A stretch of 56,911 bases of DNA from an uncultured Clostridia bacterium. GTDB lineage: Bacteria > Bacillota > Clostridia > Christensenellales > Aristaeellaceae. The stretch spans positions 1-56,911 of the forward strand of contig CAKUOX010000011.1 of NCBI GenBank assembly GCA_934670175.1. Direction: 5' to 3'. The position numbers and the translations under genes were made by a program. Of the stretch, positions 1 through 8,173 are shown in pieces. The notes under the pieces were generated by a model. The model saw nothing but the letters and a program-made list of their open reading frames with translations, did no database searches and was not told where the DNA came from. The number at the start of each line of letters is the position of its first letter. Position 1 is the first letter of the stretch.

Positions 1-117
1 TTACGGCGTTTCACTCATTTCTATTCTGACTTCTCTTTTCCTCTTCGCTCTCGCTGTATCGTTTTCAAGGATCGCTCGTTACCGCTTGACTCGCTCTCGC
101 TCGCGGCAACAGATTAT
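1..117 (-). other. Probable rRNA operon leader (5' part)
   Basis: This is transcribed leftward from the promoter at 118-146. It has no ribosome binding site or plausible ORF, and it contains CCTTGAAAAC (minus strand, about 67-76), which resembles the TTTGAAAAC segment common in 16S leaders of Firmicutes. The 16S gene itself would lie outside the window. Assignment is by resemblance only. Confidence 0.45.
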
Positions 118-146
118 ATTATAGCAACTCTTCCGTTTTCTGTCAA
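118..146 (-). promoter_or_regulatory. Strong sigma-A promoter, probably of an rRNA operon
   Basis: On the minus strand a perfect TTGACA (141-146) and a perfect TATAAT (118-123) are separated by exactly 17 bases. The 25 bases upstream of the -35 (147-171) are rich in A and T, like an UP element. No coding frame starts in the remaining 117 bases downstream, which read leftward out of the window. Consensus promoters with an UP element are typical of stable RNA operons; that reading is inference. Confidence 0.75.
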
Positions 147-171
147 TAGGTTTTTGTAAGTTTTTATACCT

Positions 172-789
172 TTAACAACACAACGGTTTTCCTGTCACAA
201 ACGGCTGTATCTGGTGCTCCTTCAGCGCCTCCGAAGCGCTTTCCGGTATCATTTCAAAGCGCGCGACGCAGGATCTCGGCTTTCCGTCCGGGCTGTCCTG
301 GCAGAACGGCACGAAGTAAATATGCTTCATGCTCATCAGCAGTCCGATGTTTTTGGCGGCGATCGCCAGCGCGTCATTGGTCGAAACGGCAATCAGCACC
401 GGCCGTTCATTGCGCAGATGCGACTTCATTGCCAGGGTGACCGGCGTATCGCAGACGCCATTGGCCAGCTTCGCCAGCGAATTACCGGTACACGGCGCGA
501 TCACCAGCAGATCCAACAGCTTTTTGGGGCCGATCGGTTCGGCCTGTGTGATACTATTTATAATCTTCCTGCCAGAGATCTCCTCGAATATCTCGACCGC
601 TTCCCGCGCCGGATAGAATCGCGTGTCCAGCGCGCAGGCGTTAAAGGACATGATCGGGAAAAGCTCCGCACCCGCCGCTTTCAACGCGCGCCATGCCTCA
701 AAAGCCGGCTTAAAGGTACAAAACGAGCCCGTCATCGCGCAGCCGATACGTGCGCCTTCGAGGTTAAATTTCTGTTCTGCCATATTCAT
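172..789 (-). CDS. dpaB: Dipicolinate synthase subunit B
   Basis: DpaB (SpoVFB) is the flavoprotein-fold subunit that works with DpaA to oxidise dihydrodipicolinate to dipicolinic acid, the calcium-chelated core solute of spores. It is made in the mother cell. The protein (about 205 aa) opens with GARIGCAMTGSFCTF, the phosphate-binding start of the flavoprotein fold, and carries APCTGNSLAKLANGVCDTPV, typical of the family. The ATG at 789-787 overlaps the dpaA stop as ATGA and follows GGAGGAGG; a second ATG at 783-781 in the same frame is possible. No terminator was found between this gene and the strong promoter at 118-146, so transcription may run through. Confidence 0.92.
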   Translation of the reverse strand: MNMAEQKFNLEGARIGCAMTGSFCTFKPAFEAWRALKAAGAELFPIMSFNACALDTRFYPAREAVEIFEEISGRKIINSITQAEPIGPKKLLDLLVIAPCTGNSLAKLANGVCDTPVTLAMKSHLRNERPVLIAVSTNDALAIAAKNIGLLMSMKHIYFVPFCQDSPDGKPRSCVARFEMIPESASEALKEHQIQPFVTGKPLCC

Positions 790-1589
790 GCATCCTCCTC
801 CCATCTCAGGACTGCGTTATAGAGCGCCCGCGCGGCGCTTATCGGACAATAACGTCCAGGCAGCCCCGGCTCTCGGCGCGCTTCAAAATTTAACAATTTG
901 GCTGCTTCAAGATCGACACCGTAGGGCGGGCTTGCCAGATCCACGATCAGCGCATGCGGCTTAAGCCACGCCATTTCTTCAGCGCCGACCACCGCTGTCG
1001 GCGGCGTGGAAAACACGAGCGCGCAATCCCTCAGCGCTTCCGCCGTCTCCTCGCGCGGCCATGCCTTCGCACCGATCCCCTCGATCGCGCCGCGCTTTTT
1101 CCTACTGCCCGATACGACGTGCACCTCCGCGCCCAGATTCAAAAGAATATCCGTAAGCGCCTGCCCGATGCGGCCGTAGCCGACCACAGCGCAGCGTAGG
1201 CCGCACATGCGCTGCGGATGACTGCGTACAACTGAAGCGACCGCCGATTCAGCCGTGAGCCACGCATTTTCACGCAGCAGCCGTTCATCCGCCCACAGAT
1301 CGACCCATTTCAGATCCGGCCTGCGCGCCTTCTCATCCGGAAATTTCGGCCCACAGAGCAGCATGACGCTGCCAGATGAAACGCGCGACAGGATCGCTTC
1401 CGCGCTCATTTCGCCCCGATGCATCGGCCATTTCATCGGCCAGTTCGTCAGCACCGCGCCGCAGCGCCCGATCTCAGCCAGGTCGTCCGTTTCCCCATGC
1501 AGAAAGCCTTTCGCGCTCCTGCCGCTCTCCTGAAGCATACTGGCGAGGTGTGCAAAGCGCACATCACCGCCGACAACTGCATAATCCAT
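786..1589 (-). CDS. dpaA: Dipicolinate synthase subunit A
   Basis: DpaA (SpoVFA) is the NAD(P)-binding subunit of dipicolinate synthase and acts in the sporulating mother cell. The 267-aa protein begins MDYAVVGGDVRF and has a central Rossmann motif VGYGRIGQALTDIL at about residue 155, followed by a STPPTAV segment seen in the family. The start at 1589 is preceded by AGGAAAGGCGGG. The frame is open further upstream through the hairpin repeats, but those codons are repeat sequence and not protein. The gene overlaps dpaB by four bases (ATGA), so the two are translationally coupled. Confidence 0.92.
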   Translation of the reverse strand: MDYAVVGGDVRFAHLASMLQESGRSAKGFLHGETDDLAEIGRCGAVLTNWPMKWPMHRGEMSAEAILSRVSSGSVMLLCGPKFPDEKARRPDLKWVDLWADERLLRENAWLTAESAVASVVRSHPQRMCGLRCAVVGYGRIGQALTDILLNLGAEVHVVSGSRKKRGAIEGIGAKAWPREETAEALRDCALVFSTPPTAVVGAEEMAWLKPHALIVDLASPPYGVDLEAAKLLNFEARREPGLPGRYCPISAARALYNAVLRWEEDA

Positions 1590-1610
1590 ATCGCATCCCG
1601 CCTTTCCTGC

Positions 1611-1638
1611 AATGCTATGCGCGCGACAGCCAAAACGT
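1611..1638 (-). promoter_or_regulatory. Candidate sigma-K promoter of dpaAB
   Basis: On the minus strand an AC (1637-1638) lies 17 bases upstream of CATAGCATT (1611-1619). The sigma-K consensus is AC, 16-17 bases, CATANNNTA, so there is one mismatch at the final A. It sits 22 bases before the dpaA start. The family is known to be controlled by sigma-K in other spore formers. The short consensus makes a chance match possible. Confidence 0.4.
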
Positions 1639-1664
1639 GAAGGATTGTGCCGATGCCGACATAT

Positions 1665-1875
1665 AAGAATTGTCGACGTCTCCTTGTAGGAGCCGCCGAC
1701 CCGCAAAACTCCGGTTTTGCTAATTCTGATCCTTTAAGAATTGTCGGCGCCTCTTTGTGAGAGCCGCCGACCCGCAAAACTCCGGTTTTGCTAAATTCTG
1801 ATCCTTTAAGAATTGTCGGCGCCTCTTTGTGAGAGCCGCTGACCCGCAAAACTCCGGTTTTGCTGATTCTGATTT
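1665..1875. repeat. Three tandem copies of a two-hairpin intergenic repeat
   Basis: Copies start at 1665, 1736 and 1808 (period 71-72). Each has a first hairpin bounded by GTCGGCG and CGCCGAC with an inner CTCC/GGAG or CTCT/AGAG stem, then a second hairpin GCAAAAC-TCCG-GTTTTGC, then TAATTCTGATCCTTTAAG. The inner stem differs between copies on both sides while still pairing. Related copies occur at 22091, 36514, 45715, 45784, 47517 and 47643. The array lies between the end of the opp operon and the start of dpaA. Open frames across it are artefacts of its 71-72 bp period. Confidence 0.85.
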
Positions 1876-1883
1876 CAAACCAT

Positions 1884-1924
1884 AACCACCCGTCAAACGG
1901 GTGGTTCCCGTCAAACGGGTGGTT
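1884..1924. repeat. Duplicated AACCACCCG hairpin
   Basis: AACCACCCG (1884-1892), TCAAA, CGGGTGGTT (1898-1906) forms a 9-bp hairpin. The loop and right arm with part of the left arm (CCCGTCAAACGGGTGGTT) are repeated at once at 1907-1924, giving a second, shorter hairpin. No coding or promoter signal is associated with it. Confidence 0.7.
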
Positions 1925-1957
1925 CTCTGTTTCGCTTCACTCAACTGCCTGAGGCAT

Positions 1958-1989
1958 TAAAAACCCGAGCCGCCATGCGGCGGCTCGGG
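1958..1989 (-). terminator. Rho-independent terminator of the opp operon
   Basis: CCCGAGCCGCC (1964-1974) pairs with GGCGGCTCGGG (1979-1989) around a 4-base loop. On the minus strand the stem is followed by TTTTTAA. It lies 19 bases after the oppA stop codon. Confidence 0.9.
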
Positions 1990-2007
1990 CAGGAAGGATC
2001 ACCGATA

Positions 2008-4008
2008 TTATTCGGCGATGGTGCAGTGCATGAAGTACTTGTAGCCCAGGGGGTTGGAGTAGAAGCCCTGCACGCTGTCATCCAGCATATAAAGGTCGGT
2101 GTAGAAGTACAGCGGCACGATGCAGCCGGTGGACATCAGCTGATCCTCAGCCATATGCATCAGCTGATAGCGGACGGTGTTATCGGTGCAGCCCTTGATC
2201 AGGCTGATCAGCACGTCGTAGGTCTCAGCCCAGGTGCCGTTTTCAACCTTCACATCGTAGCCCAGTCCGGTCAGGTCCAGGTTGTACATGTGCAGGTTGG
2301 CGTGATCGCCGCGGCCAAACTGAGCGTCGTTGTTGCCGGAATTGGTCGTCCACATATCCAGGAAGCAGATCGGATCGTTGTAGTCGGCCAGCCAGCCATT
2401 ACGCGCCATGCCGTAATCGCCGTTCTTACGGGTGTTCAGGAAGGTGTTCCATTCCTGGTTGGTCAGGGTCATGTTGATGCCGGCACCGGCCACAGCGCCC
2501 TGCAGGTATTCACCGATCGCCTTGTGAGCATCGGAGGTGTTGTACAGGTACTCGATGGACGGAGCGTTGGTGAAGGTCTGAGTCGCCTCGTCGAAGTCAT
2601 AATACTTCTTCAGGGTCTCGATGGCCTCCGCCCAGTTGGCGTCATAGGCCTCAGCCGCGGTGTTCCAGTAGCCAACGTATTCGTCAGAGGAGCCAGCGTT
2701 CTTGTAGAACTCGCTGCCGTCGGCATCGGTCATGCCCATGGCCACGAAGGAAGACGCGGGAACCTGACCGCCCTGGGTGATCTCGTCCACAATGTAGTTG
2801 CGGTCGAACATCAGGCCGATGGCGCGACGGATTTCAGCATTGGCAGCCTCAGCTTCTTCGCCGGTCAGCGTGCTGTCAGCGGGCAGCAGGCTCACGTTGA
2901 CGTTGAAGATGGTGTAGTAGGTGCCGATCTGGCCAGCGATGTGGAACTCGGTGGGATACTCTTCCTTCAGAGCGGGGATCTCGTTGGTCGGCACGTCGTC
3001 GATCAGCTGCCATTCGCCGTTCTTGAAGTTGGAGAGCATGTTGTTCGCATCGTCGGACAGGTAGAACTCCAGCGTTTCCATGGTGACGGAATCAGCATCA
3101 TGGTAGGCGGGATTCTTGGTCAGGGTAATCTTGGAGTTGTGCTCCCAGCCAGTCATGGTGTACGGGCCGTTGGAGATATAGGTGGACGGATCAGTTGCCC
3201 AGGCTTCGTTGGCAACGACATCCTCGCGTACCGGGAAGTAGCACGGGAAGGCCAGCAGCTCGTTCCAGTAGGCAACGGCGTTGTTCAGGGTCACTTCCAG
3301 GGTCTTGTCATCGATCGCGGTGACGGCCAGATCATCCGGATAGCCCTTCACGACTTCGAACATATAGCCATAGTCGGCACCCAGCGTGCTGGAGGCAGCG
3401 CGCTTCCACGCGAATTCGAAATCACCGGCGGTGACAGGCTGGCCGTCAGACCAGGTCAGGCCGTCCTTCAGCGTGTAGGTGTAGGTGACGGTGCCATCTT
3501 CATTGGCAACGCCCTCGGGCAGTTCGGTCGCGCTGTCGGCAACGATCTCGAGCACGCCGTCGTTATTCAGCGCCCAGGTGGACAGACCGGAGAACAGGTG
3601 CGCAGTCAGCGTCGCGCCGTCCACGGCAGAGTTCAGTGCCGGGTCAATCGTATCAGGTTCAGAAGCGATGCAAACAGCCATGGAGCTGCCTTCCACAACG
3701 GGAGCAGCCTCAGTGGAAGCCTCGGCGTTCTCCTCGGCGGGCGCTTCAGTCGCTTCCTCTACGGGAGCCTCGGTTGCTTCCTCAGCGGGAGCCTCAGTTG
3801 CTTCCTCAGCGGGAGCCTCGGTCGCTTCCTCAGCGGGCGCTTCGGTCGCTTCCTCTACGGGAGCTTCGGTAGCTTCCTCGGCGGGAGCTTCAGTAGCTTC
3901 CTCTACGGGAGCCTCGGTCGCTTCGACCTTAGCTTCCTGCTTGCTGCACGCAGTCAGACCGATGGCGAACATGGCCAGAACCAGCAGCAGTGCCAGAACC
4001 TTCTTCAT
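2008..4008 (-). CDS. oppA: Oligopeptide-binding lipoprotein, ABC importer
   Basis: This is a solute-binding protein of family 5 (SBP_bac_5), 666 aa, that captures peptides for the OppBCDF importer encoded just upstream. Residues 1-21 are a lipoprotein signal with lipobox LTAC (Cys21 lipidated). Residues 31-94 are eight copies of an octapeptide TEAP(V/A)EEA, an acidic, proline-containing spacer between the lipid anchor and the binding domain. The binding domain (about 108-666) has the usual LKDGLTWSDGQPVTAGDFEFAW motif of the family. It is the last gene of the operon, 69 bases after oppF, and starts after GGAGGAAG. It is about 100 aa longer than common OppA because of the spacer. Confidence 0.93.
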   Translation of the reverse strand: MKKVLALLLVLAMFAIGLTACSKQEAKVEATEAPVEEATEAPAEEATEAPVEEATEAPAEEATEAPAEEATEAPAEEATEAPVEEATEAPAEENAEASTEAAPVVEGSSMAVCIASEPDTIDPALNSAVDGATLTAHLFSGLSTWALNNDGVLEIVADSATELPEGVANEDGTVTYTYTLKDGLTWSDGQPVTAGDFEFAWKRAASSTLGADYGYMFEVVKGYPDDLAVTAIDDKTLEVTLNNAVAYWNELLAFPCYFPVREDVVANEAWATDPSTYISNGPYTMTGWEHNSKITLTKNPAYHDADSVTMETLEFYLSDDANNMLSNFKNGEWQLIDDVPTNEIPALKEEYPTEFHIAGQIGTYYTIFNVNVSLLPADSTLTGEEAEAANAEIRRAIGLMFDRNYIVDEITQGGQVPASSFVAMGMTDADGSEFYKNAGSSDEYVGYWNTAAEAYDANWAEAIETLKKYYDFDEATQTFTNAPSIEYLYNTSDAHKAIGEYLQGAVAGAGINMTLTNQEWNTFLNTRKNGDYGMARNGWLADYNDPICFLDMWTTNSGNNDAQFGRGDHANLHMYNLDLTGLGYDVKVENGTWAETYDVLISLIKGCTDNTVRYQLMHMAEDQLMSTGCIVPLYFYTDLYMLDDSVQGFYSNPLGYKYFMHCTIAE
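3727..3918 (-). repeat. 24-bp tandem repeat in oppA (8 copies)
   Basis: Eight in-frame 24-bp units encode TEAPVEEA or TEAPAEEA (residues 31-94). The units differ mainly at the fourth codon after T (GTA/GCG type) and in synonymous positions. The array is a likely place for copy-number variation by slippage. Confidence 0.9.
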
Positions 4009-4077
4009 TTTTCTTCCTCCCTTGCAGTATAACTGCGAATATATTCAAAAATGTGCCTGCACATCTTTGAAACAAAA

Positions 4078-5058
4078 TTAGTTGATCTCCTTCACGCGGT
4101 GGCAGGCCACGAAATGGCCGGGCTCCACCTCGTTAAAGGGCGGCATGGACTGCGCGCACGCCTCGGTGGCGTAGCGGCAGCGCGTGCGGAACGGACAGCC
4201 GGTGGGCGCGTTCAGCGGGCTGGGAATATCGCCGCTGAGCACGATGCGCTTGTTGGCGCGCGCCGCCTTCGGATCCGGCAGCGGCACAGCCGACAGCAGC
4301 GACTGCGAATACGGATGCAGCGGATGGTTGTAGATTTCATCCGCACTCGCCAGCTCCACCATCTTGCCCAGGTACATCACGGCGATGCGATCGGAAATAT
4401 GGCGCACCACCAGCAGATCGTGGGCAATGAACAGGTAGGTCAGATCCAGCTTATCCTGCAGGTCGTCGAACATATTGATGACCTGCGCCTGAATGGACAC
4501 GTCCAGCGCCGATACCGGTTCATCGCAAACGATGAACTGCGGGTTCACCGCGAGCGCGCGGGCAATGCCGATGCGCTGGCGCTGACCGCCGGAAAATTCG
4601 TGCGCATAGCGCGAAGCGTGCTCGGAATTCAGCCCGACGTAGCCCAGCAGCTCCAGAATGCGCTCCTCGCGTTCCTTTTTATTGGCGCACAGGTGATGCA
4701 CATCCAGCGGTTCGCCCACGATGTCTGAAACCGTCATGCGCGGATTCAGCGAGGAATAGGGATCCTGGAACACCATGGCGGCCTTCTTGCGGAATTCCGA
4801 AATGTCCTCCCTGGTCTTAATGAGCTTGCCGTCGAACCAGACCTGCCCCGCCGTAGGCTTATACAGATGCAGTATCGTACGGCCGACCGTCGTCTTGCCG
4901 CAGCCGGATTCGCCCACCAGACCGAGCGTTTCACCGCGCCTGATGGAGAAGGACACATCGTCCACCGCCTTGAGCGGCTTCGTGCGGAAAAAGCCCATGT
5001 TGATGTCGAAATATTCCTTCAGGCCTTCGACCCGAACCAGCGTATTATTATCAGACAT
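4078..5058 (-). CDS. oppF: Oligopeptide ABC importer ATP-binding protein OppF
   Basis: OppF is the second ATPase of the oligopeptide importer. The 326-aa protein has Walker A GESGCGKTT near residue 47, signature FSGGQRQR, Walker B IVCDEPVSALD and the C-terminal oligopeptide/dipeptide extension with the cysteine-bearing GCPFRTRCRYATEAC segment, which is diagnostic for the OppD/OppF/DppD/DppF type. The start (MSDNNTL, ATG 5058) overlaps the oppD stop by 8 bases. The open frame extends upstream inside oppD, but that extension has no ribosome site and is not conserved-looking. Confidence 0.93.
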   Translation of the reverse strand: MSDNNTLVRVEGLKEYFDINMGFFRTKPLKAVDDVSFSIRRGETLGLVGESGCGKTTVGRTILHLYKPTAGQVWFDGKLIKTREDISEFRKKAAMVFQDPYSSLNPRMTVSDIVGEPLDVHHLCANKKEREERILELLGYVGLNSEHASRYAHEFSGGQRQRIGIARALAVNPQFIVCDEPVSALDVSIQAQVINMFDDLQDKLDLTYLFIAHDLLVVRHISDRIAVMYLGKMVELASADEIYNHPLHPYSQSLLSAVPLPDPKAARANKRIVLSGDIPSPLNAPTGCPFRTRCRYATEACAQSMPPFNEVEPGHFVACHRVKEIN

Positions 5059-6064
5059 CCTCTTCACCGCCTTCCGGCCTGATCGTGCCATCCTCGACAC
5101 CCTGCTTGACGTTCATCCAGCAGGCGGCATAATGGCAGGGGTTGATCACCATGCGCTCGGCGCGCTGCGTAAGGCAGATCTTCATCGCCGCATCGCAGCG
5201 GGGCGCGAACGGACAGCCCGCCGGCATGTTCAGCAGGTCGATCGGCGTGCCGGTGATCGGCTCCAGGCGCTGGTCGTTATTGGCGACCGTGGGGATGGAG
5301 CGCATCAGACCCTTGGTGTATTCGTGGTGCGGATTATAAAAGATCTCATCCGCCGTACCCTGTTCACAGATGCCGCCGGCGTACATCACGATCACCTCGT
5401 CACACATCTGCGCCACAACGCCCAGATCATGCGTAATCATGATGATGGCCATGCCCAGCTGCTTTTGCAGATCGCGCATCAGATCCAGAATCTGCGCCTG
5501 AATGGTGACGTCCAGCGCCGTGGTCGGCTCGTCCGCGATCAGGATATCCGGCTCGCAGGCCAGCGCCATGGCGATCATCACGCGCTGACGCATGCCGCCG
5601 GAGAGCTCGAACGGATACTGGCGCAGGCGCTTTTCCGGCTCGTTTACGTTGACCAGCCGCAGCATCTCCAGGGCGCGCGCCTTTGCCTCGGCGCGGTTGC
5701 GCTTCGTGTGCAGCAACATGGCTTCCATCAGCTGGTGGCCGATGGTATAGGTCGGATTCAGAGAGGTCATCGGATCCTGAAAGATGATGGAAATGCGATT
5801 GCCGCGCACCGTACGCATCACCTTTTCGCCCGCACCCACCAGCTCCTGGCCATCGAGCTTCACGCTGCCGCCGATGATCTTGCCGGTCGGCGCCAGAATC
5901 TGCATGATGGAATACGCCGTGACCGATTTGCCGCTGCCGGATTCGCCCACGATGCCCAGCACCTTGCCGTGATCCAGCTGGAAGGATACGCCGTCCACCG
6001 CCTTCACTTCACCCGCGTCGGTGAAGAACGAAGTGCGCAGGTCTTTAACTTCAAGCAATGCCAT
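5051..6064 (-). CDS. oppD: Oligopeptide ABC importer ATP-binding protein OppD
   Basis: OppD is the first ATPase of the importer. The 337-aa protein carries Walker A GESGSGKS, signature LSGGMRQR, Walker B ILIADEPTTALD and a C-terminal GCPFAPRCDAAMKIC cysteine segment. It pairs with OppF on the cytoplasmic face of the OppBC channel. The ATG at 6064 follows GGGGAGGAATGAACA. It lies 20 bases after the oppC stop. Confidence 0.94.
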   Translation of the reverse strand: MALLEVKDLRTSFFTDAGEVKAVDGVSFQLDHGKVLGIVGESGSGKSVTAYSIMQILAPTGKIIGGSVKLDGQELVGAGEKVMRTVRGNRISIIFQDPMTSLNPTYTIGHQLMEAMLLHTKRNRAEAKARALEMLRLVNVNEPEKRLRQYPFELSGGMRQRVMIAMALACEPDILIADEPTTALDVTIQAQILDLMRDLQKQLGMAIIMITHDLGVVAQMCDEVIVMYAGGICEQGTADEIFYNPHHEYTKGLMRSIPTVANNDQRLEPITGTPIDLLNMPAGCPFAPRCDAAMKICLTQRAERMVINPCHYAACWMNVKQGVEDGTIRPEGGEEDV

Positions 6065-6084
6065 TGTTCATTCCTCCCCTTTCA

Positions 6085-7143
6085 TCAGGCGTTCAGCTTC
6101 GGGTCAAACGCATCGCGCAGACCATCGCCAAACAGATTCAGCGAGAGCACGATCAGGCAGATCACCACGGCAGGAATGACCAGCCGGTAAGGATAGGAAT
6201 TGATGCCATTGAGCGCATCGGAGGCCAGCGAGCCCAGCGAGGGCATCGGCGCGTTGACGCCCAGTCCCAGGAAGGACAGGAAGCTCTCCGTAAAAATAGC
6301 GTTGGGGATCTGCAGCGCCGTGGAAATGATGACCACGGAAATGCAGTTCGGCAGCAGATGCTTGCGGATGATCCAGCCGCCCTTCGCGCCGGTCGCCTGC
6401 GCTGCAAGCACATATTCCTGTTCGCGCAGCGAAAGGATCTGGCCGCGGATCAGGCGCGCCATGCTGACCCAGTAGAGCAGGCCGAACACGATGAACATCG
6501 AAATAATGTTGGAACCGATCTTTTCGAGGATCGTACCCTCCACATTGAGCACCTGCCCCAGCACCACCGCCAGCAGGATGATCACCAGCGTATCCGGCAG
6601 TGAGTAGATGATGTCCACGATGCGCATGATGATGATGTCCACCTTGCCGCCGCAGTAGCCCGAGATGGAGCCGACGGTCATGCCGATAATCAGCACGATG
6701 ATGGACGCGAAGAAGCCGACCGCCAGCGAAATGCGCGTGCCATAGACCACGCGGATGAAATAATCGCGGCCGTGCGCATCGGTGCCGAAGATGTGCGGGA
6801 ACAGCTTTTCGCCCGCTTCGATACGCTTGAGCTCGGTCTTGCCCCAGGTAAAGGGCGCGAGGTTGTTGTAGGAGCTGTCCACGGGCTTGCCGGGCGTCAC
6901 GCCCAGCATCTTATCGTAGGAATACGGCCAGAAATAGGGCAGGACGATGCACGCCAGCGTGATGATGACGATCATCAGCAGGCTGACCGCCGCCACCTTG
7001 TTTTTCATCAGGCGCTTTACGCCGTCGCGAAAGAAGGTGGAGGAGGGGCGCATGTGGGAAATGTATTCCTTTTCCTGCGCCGTTGCCGGACGGAACATAT
7101 CCGGATCCTGCTGGAGGCTGAAAAACTTCTTTGCATTAAACAT
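6085..7143 (-). CDS. oppC: Oligopeptide ABC importer permease OppC
   Basis: OppC is one half of the membrane channel. The protein, about 352 aa from MFNAKKFF, has an N-terminal cytoplasmic segment, a first membrane helix at about residues 60-82, then an extracellular stretch and the BPD_transp_1 domain with the EAA-type loop (VLAAQATGAKGGWIIRKHLL). I chose the ATG at 7143 because it lies after the oppB stop (7163) and is preceded by a G-rich site. The longer frame to 7191 would overlap oppB and adds a poorly plausible arginine-rich tail. Confidence 0.92.
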   Translation of the reverse strand: MFNAKKFFSLQQDPDMFRPATAQEKEYISHMRPSSTFFRDGVKRLMKNKVAAVSLLMIVIITLACIVLPYFWPYSYDKMLGVTPGKPVDSSYNNLAPFTWGKTELKRIEAGEKLFPHIFGTDAHGRDYFIRVVYGTRISLAVGFFASIIVLIIGMTVGSISGYCGGKVDIIIMRIVDIIYSLPDTLVIILLAVVLGQVLNVEGTILEKIGSNIISMFIVFGLLYWVSMARLIRGQILSLREQEYVLAAQATGAKGGWIIRKHLLPNCISVVIISTALQIPNAIFTESFLSFLGLGVNAPMPSLGSLASDALNGINSYPYRLVIPAVVICLIVLSLNLFGDGLRDAFDPKLNA

Positions 7144-7162
7144 CGCTTTCTTCGCCCCCCTG

Positions 7163-8092
7163 TCATTCAAACTCGATGCGCGGATCGACAACCTTGTAGA
7201 GTATGTCGGTCACGAGATTCAGTATCACGATCAGCGACGCCAGGAAAATGGTGGTGCCCATGATCATGGTGTAATCACGGTTGGTAATGCTGGAAACGAA
7301 CTGGCGGCCGATGCCCGGCACGGCGAAGATCTGCTCTACGACCATGGAACCGGTCACGATGAAGGCCAGCATCGGACCGAAATAGGTGATCACCGGAATC
7401 AGCGAATTCTTCAGCGCGTGGCCGAAGATAACGCGGCTGCCCGGCACGCCCTTGGCGCGCGCGGTGCGGATATAATCCTGCCCCAGCACATCCAGCATGG
7501 AGGAACGGGTCAGGCGCGTGATGTACGCCATCGGATACAGCCCCAGCGTGATGATGGGCAGAACCAGACCCTTGCCGGTGCTGCCGTTGGCGGGCAGCCA
7601 CCCCAGCTGCACGGAAAATACAATCAGCAGCAGCGAGCCCATGATGAACGAGGGCATGGACACGAACGCCGTGGTGATGACCATGATGACCTTATCGATC
7701 ACGCGGTTACGCCGCAGCGCCGCAATCGCGCCCAGCACGATGCCGCAGACTGCCGCGCCGCACGCCGCGATCAGGCCCAGGCGCGCGGAAGTGCGCATGC
7801 CGTCCAGAATGACGTCGATCACGTTGCGGCCGCGCAGCTTCAGCGACGGGCCGAAATCAAACTTGGTCACAATATCGCGCAGGTAAGTCCAGTACTGCTC
7901 CATCAGCGGCTTATCCAGGCCGTACTTGGCCTCAAGCGCCGCCTGCGCCGCCTCTGAAACGGCCTTCTCGCCCACGAACGGGCCGCCCGGCACGGCGTGC
8001 ATCACAAAAAAGGTAATGGTGATGACGATCCAGATCGTCAGGATCGCCAGCAGCACGCGCTTTAAAATATAGAACATATTCTTGGAACTCAT
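7163..8092 (-). CDS. oppB: Oligopeptide ABC importer permease OppB
   Basis: OppB is the other half of the channel and the first gene of the operon oppB-C-D-F-A. The 309-aa protein starts with the typical short cytoplasmic tail and helix (FYILKRVLLAILTIWIVI), followed by the HAVPGGPF motif seen in nearly all OppB/DppB, and the EAA loop YIRTARAKGVPGSRVIFGHAL. The ATG at 8092 has AAGGTGG eleven bases upstream. Confidence 0.94.
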   Translation of the reverse strand: MSSKNMFYILKRVLLAILTIWIVITITFFVMHAVPGGPFVGEKAVSEAAQAALEAKYGLDKPLMEQYWTYLRDIVTKFDFGPSLKLRGRNVIDVILDGMRTSARLGLIAACGAAVCGIVLGAIAALRRNRVIDKVIMVITTAFVSMPSFIMGSLLLIVFSVQLGWLPANGSTGKGLVLPIITLGLYPMAYITRLTRSSMLDVLGQDYIRTARAKGVPGSRVIFGHALKNSLIPVITYFGPMLAFIVTGSMVVEQIFAVPGIGRQFVSSITNRDYTMIMGTTIFLASLIVILNLVTDILYKVVDPRIEFE

Positions 8093-8173
8093 CTGCTATC
8101 AAGCCACCTTATACGATAACCGGCCCTCCTGCGTACTTCAAAAGCACAATACCAGAGCCGGTATGTTGTCCTA

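Noticed and set aside
1665..1875. Three evenly spaced repeats that could be taken for a CRISPR array
   Set aside because: The repeated unit covers the whole 71-72 bp period, there are no distinct spacers, no cas genes, and related single copies occur at other loci.
1448..1944. Minus-strand frames with repeated CGSAA and RRRQFL peptides
   Set aside because: They are translations of the hairpin repeats; the period near 72 bp keeps the frame open without any gene.
1975..4032. Long open frame opposite oppA (685 aa)
   Set aside because: It mirrors oppA on the other strand, lacks family motifs and a ribosome site, and arises from GC-rich codon bias. The same holds for the long opposite frames at 27163-29367, 47797-49794 and 50339-52591.
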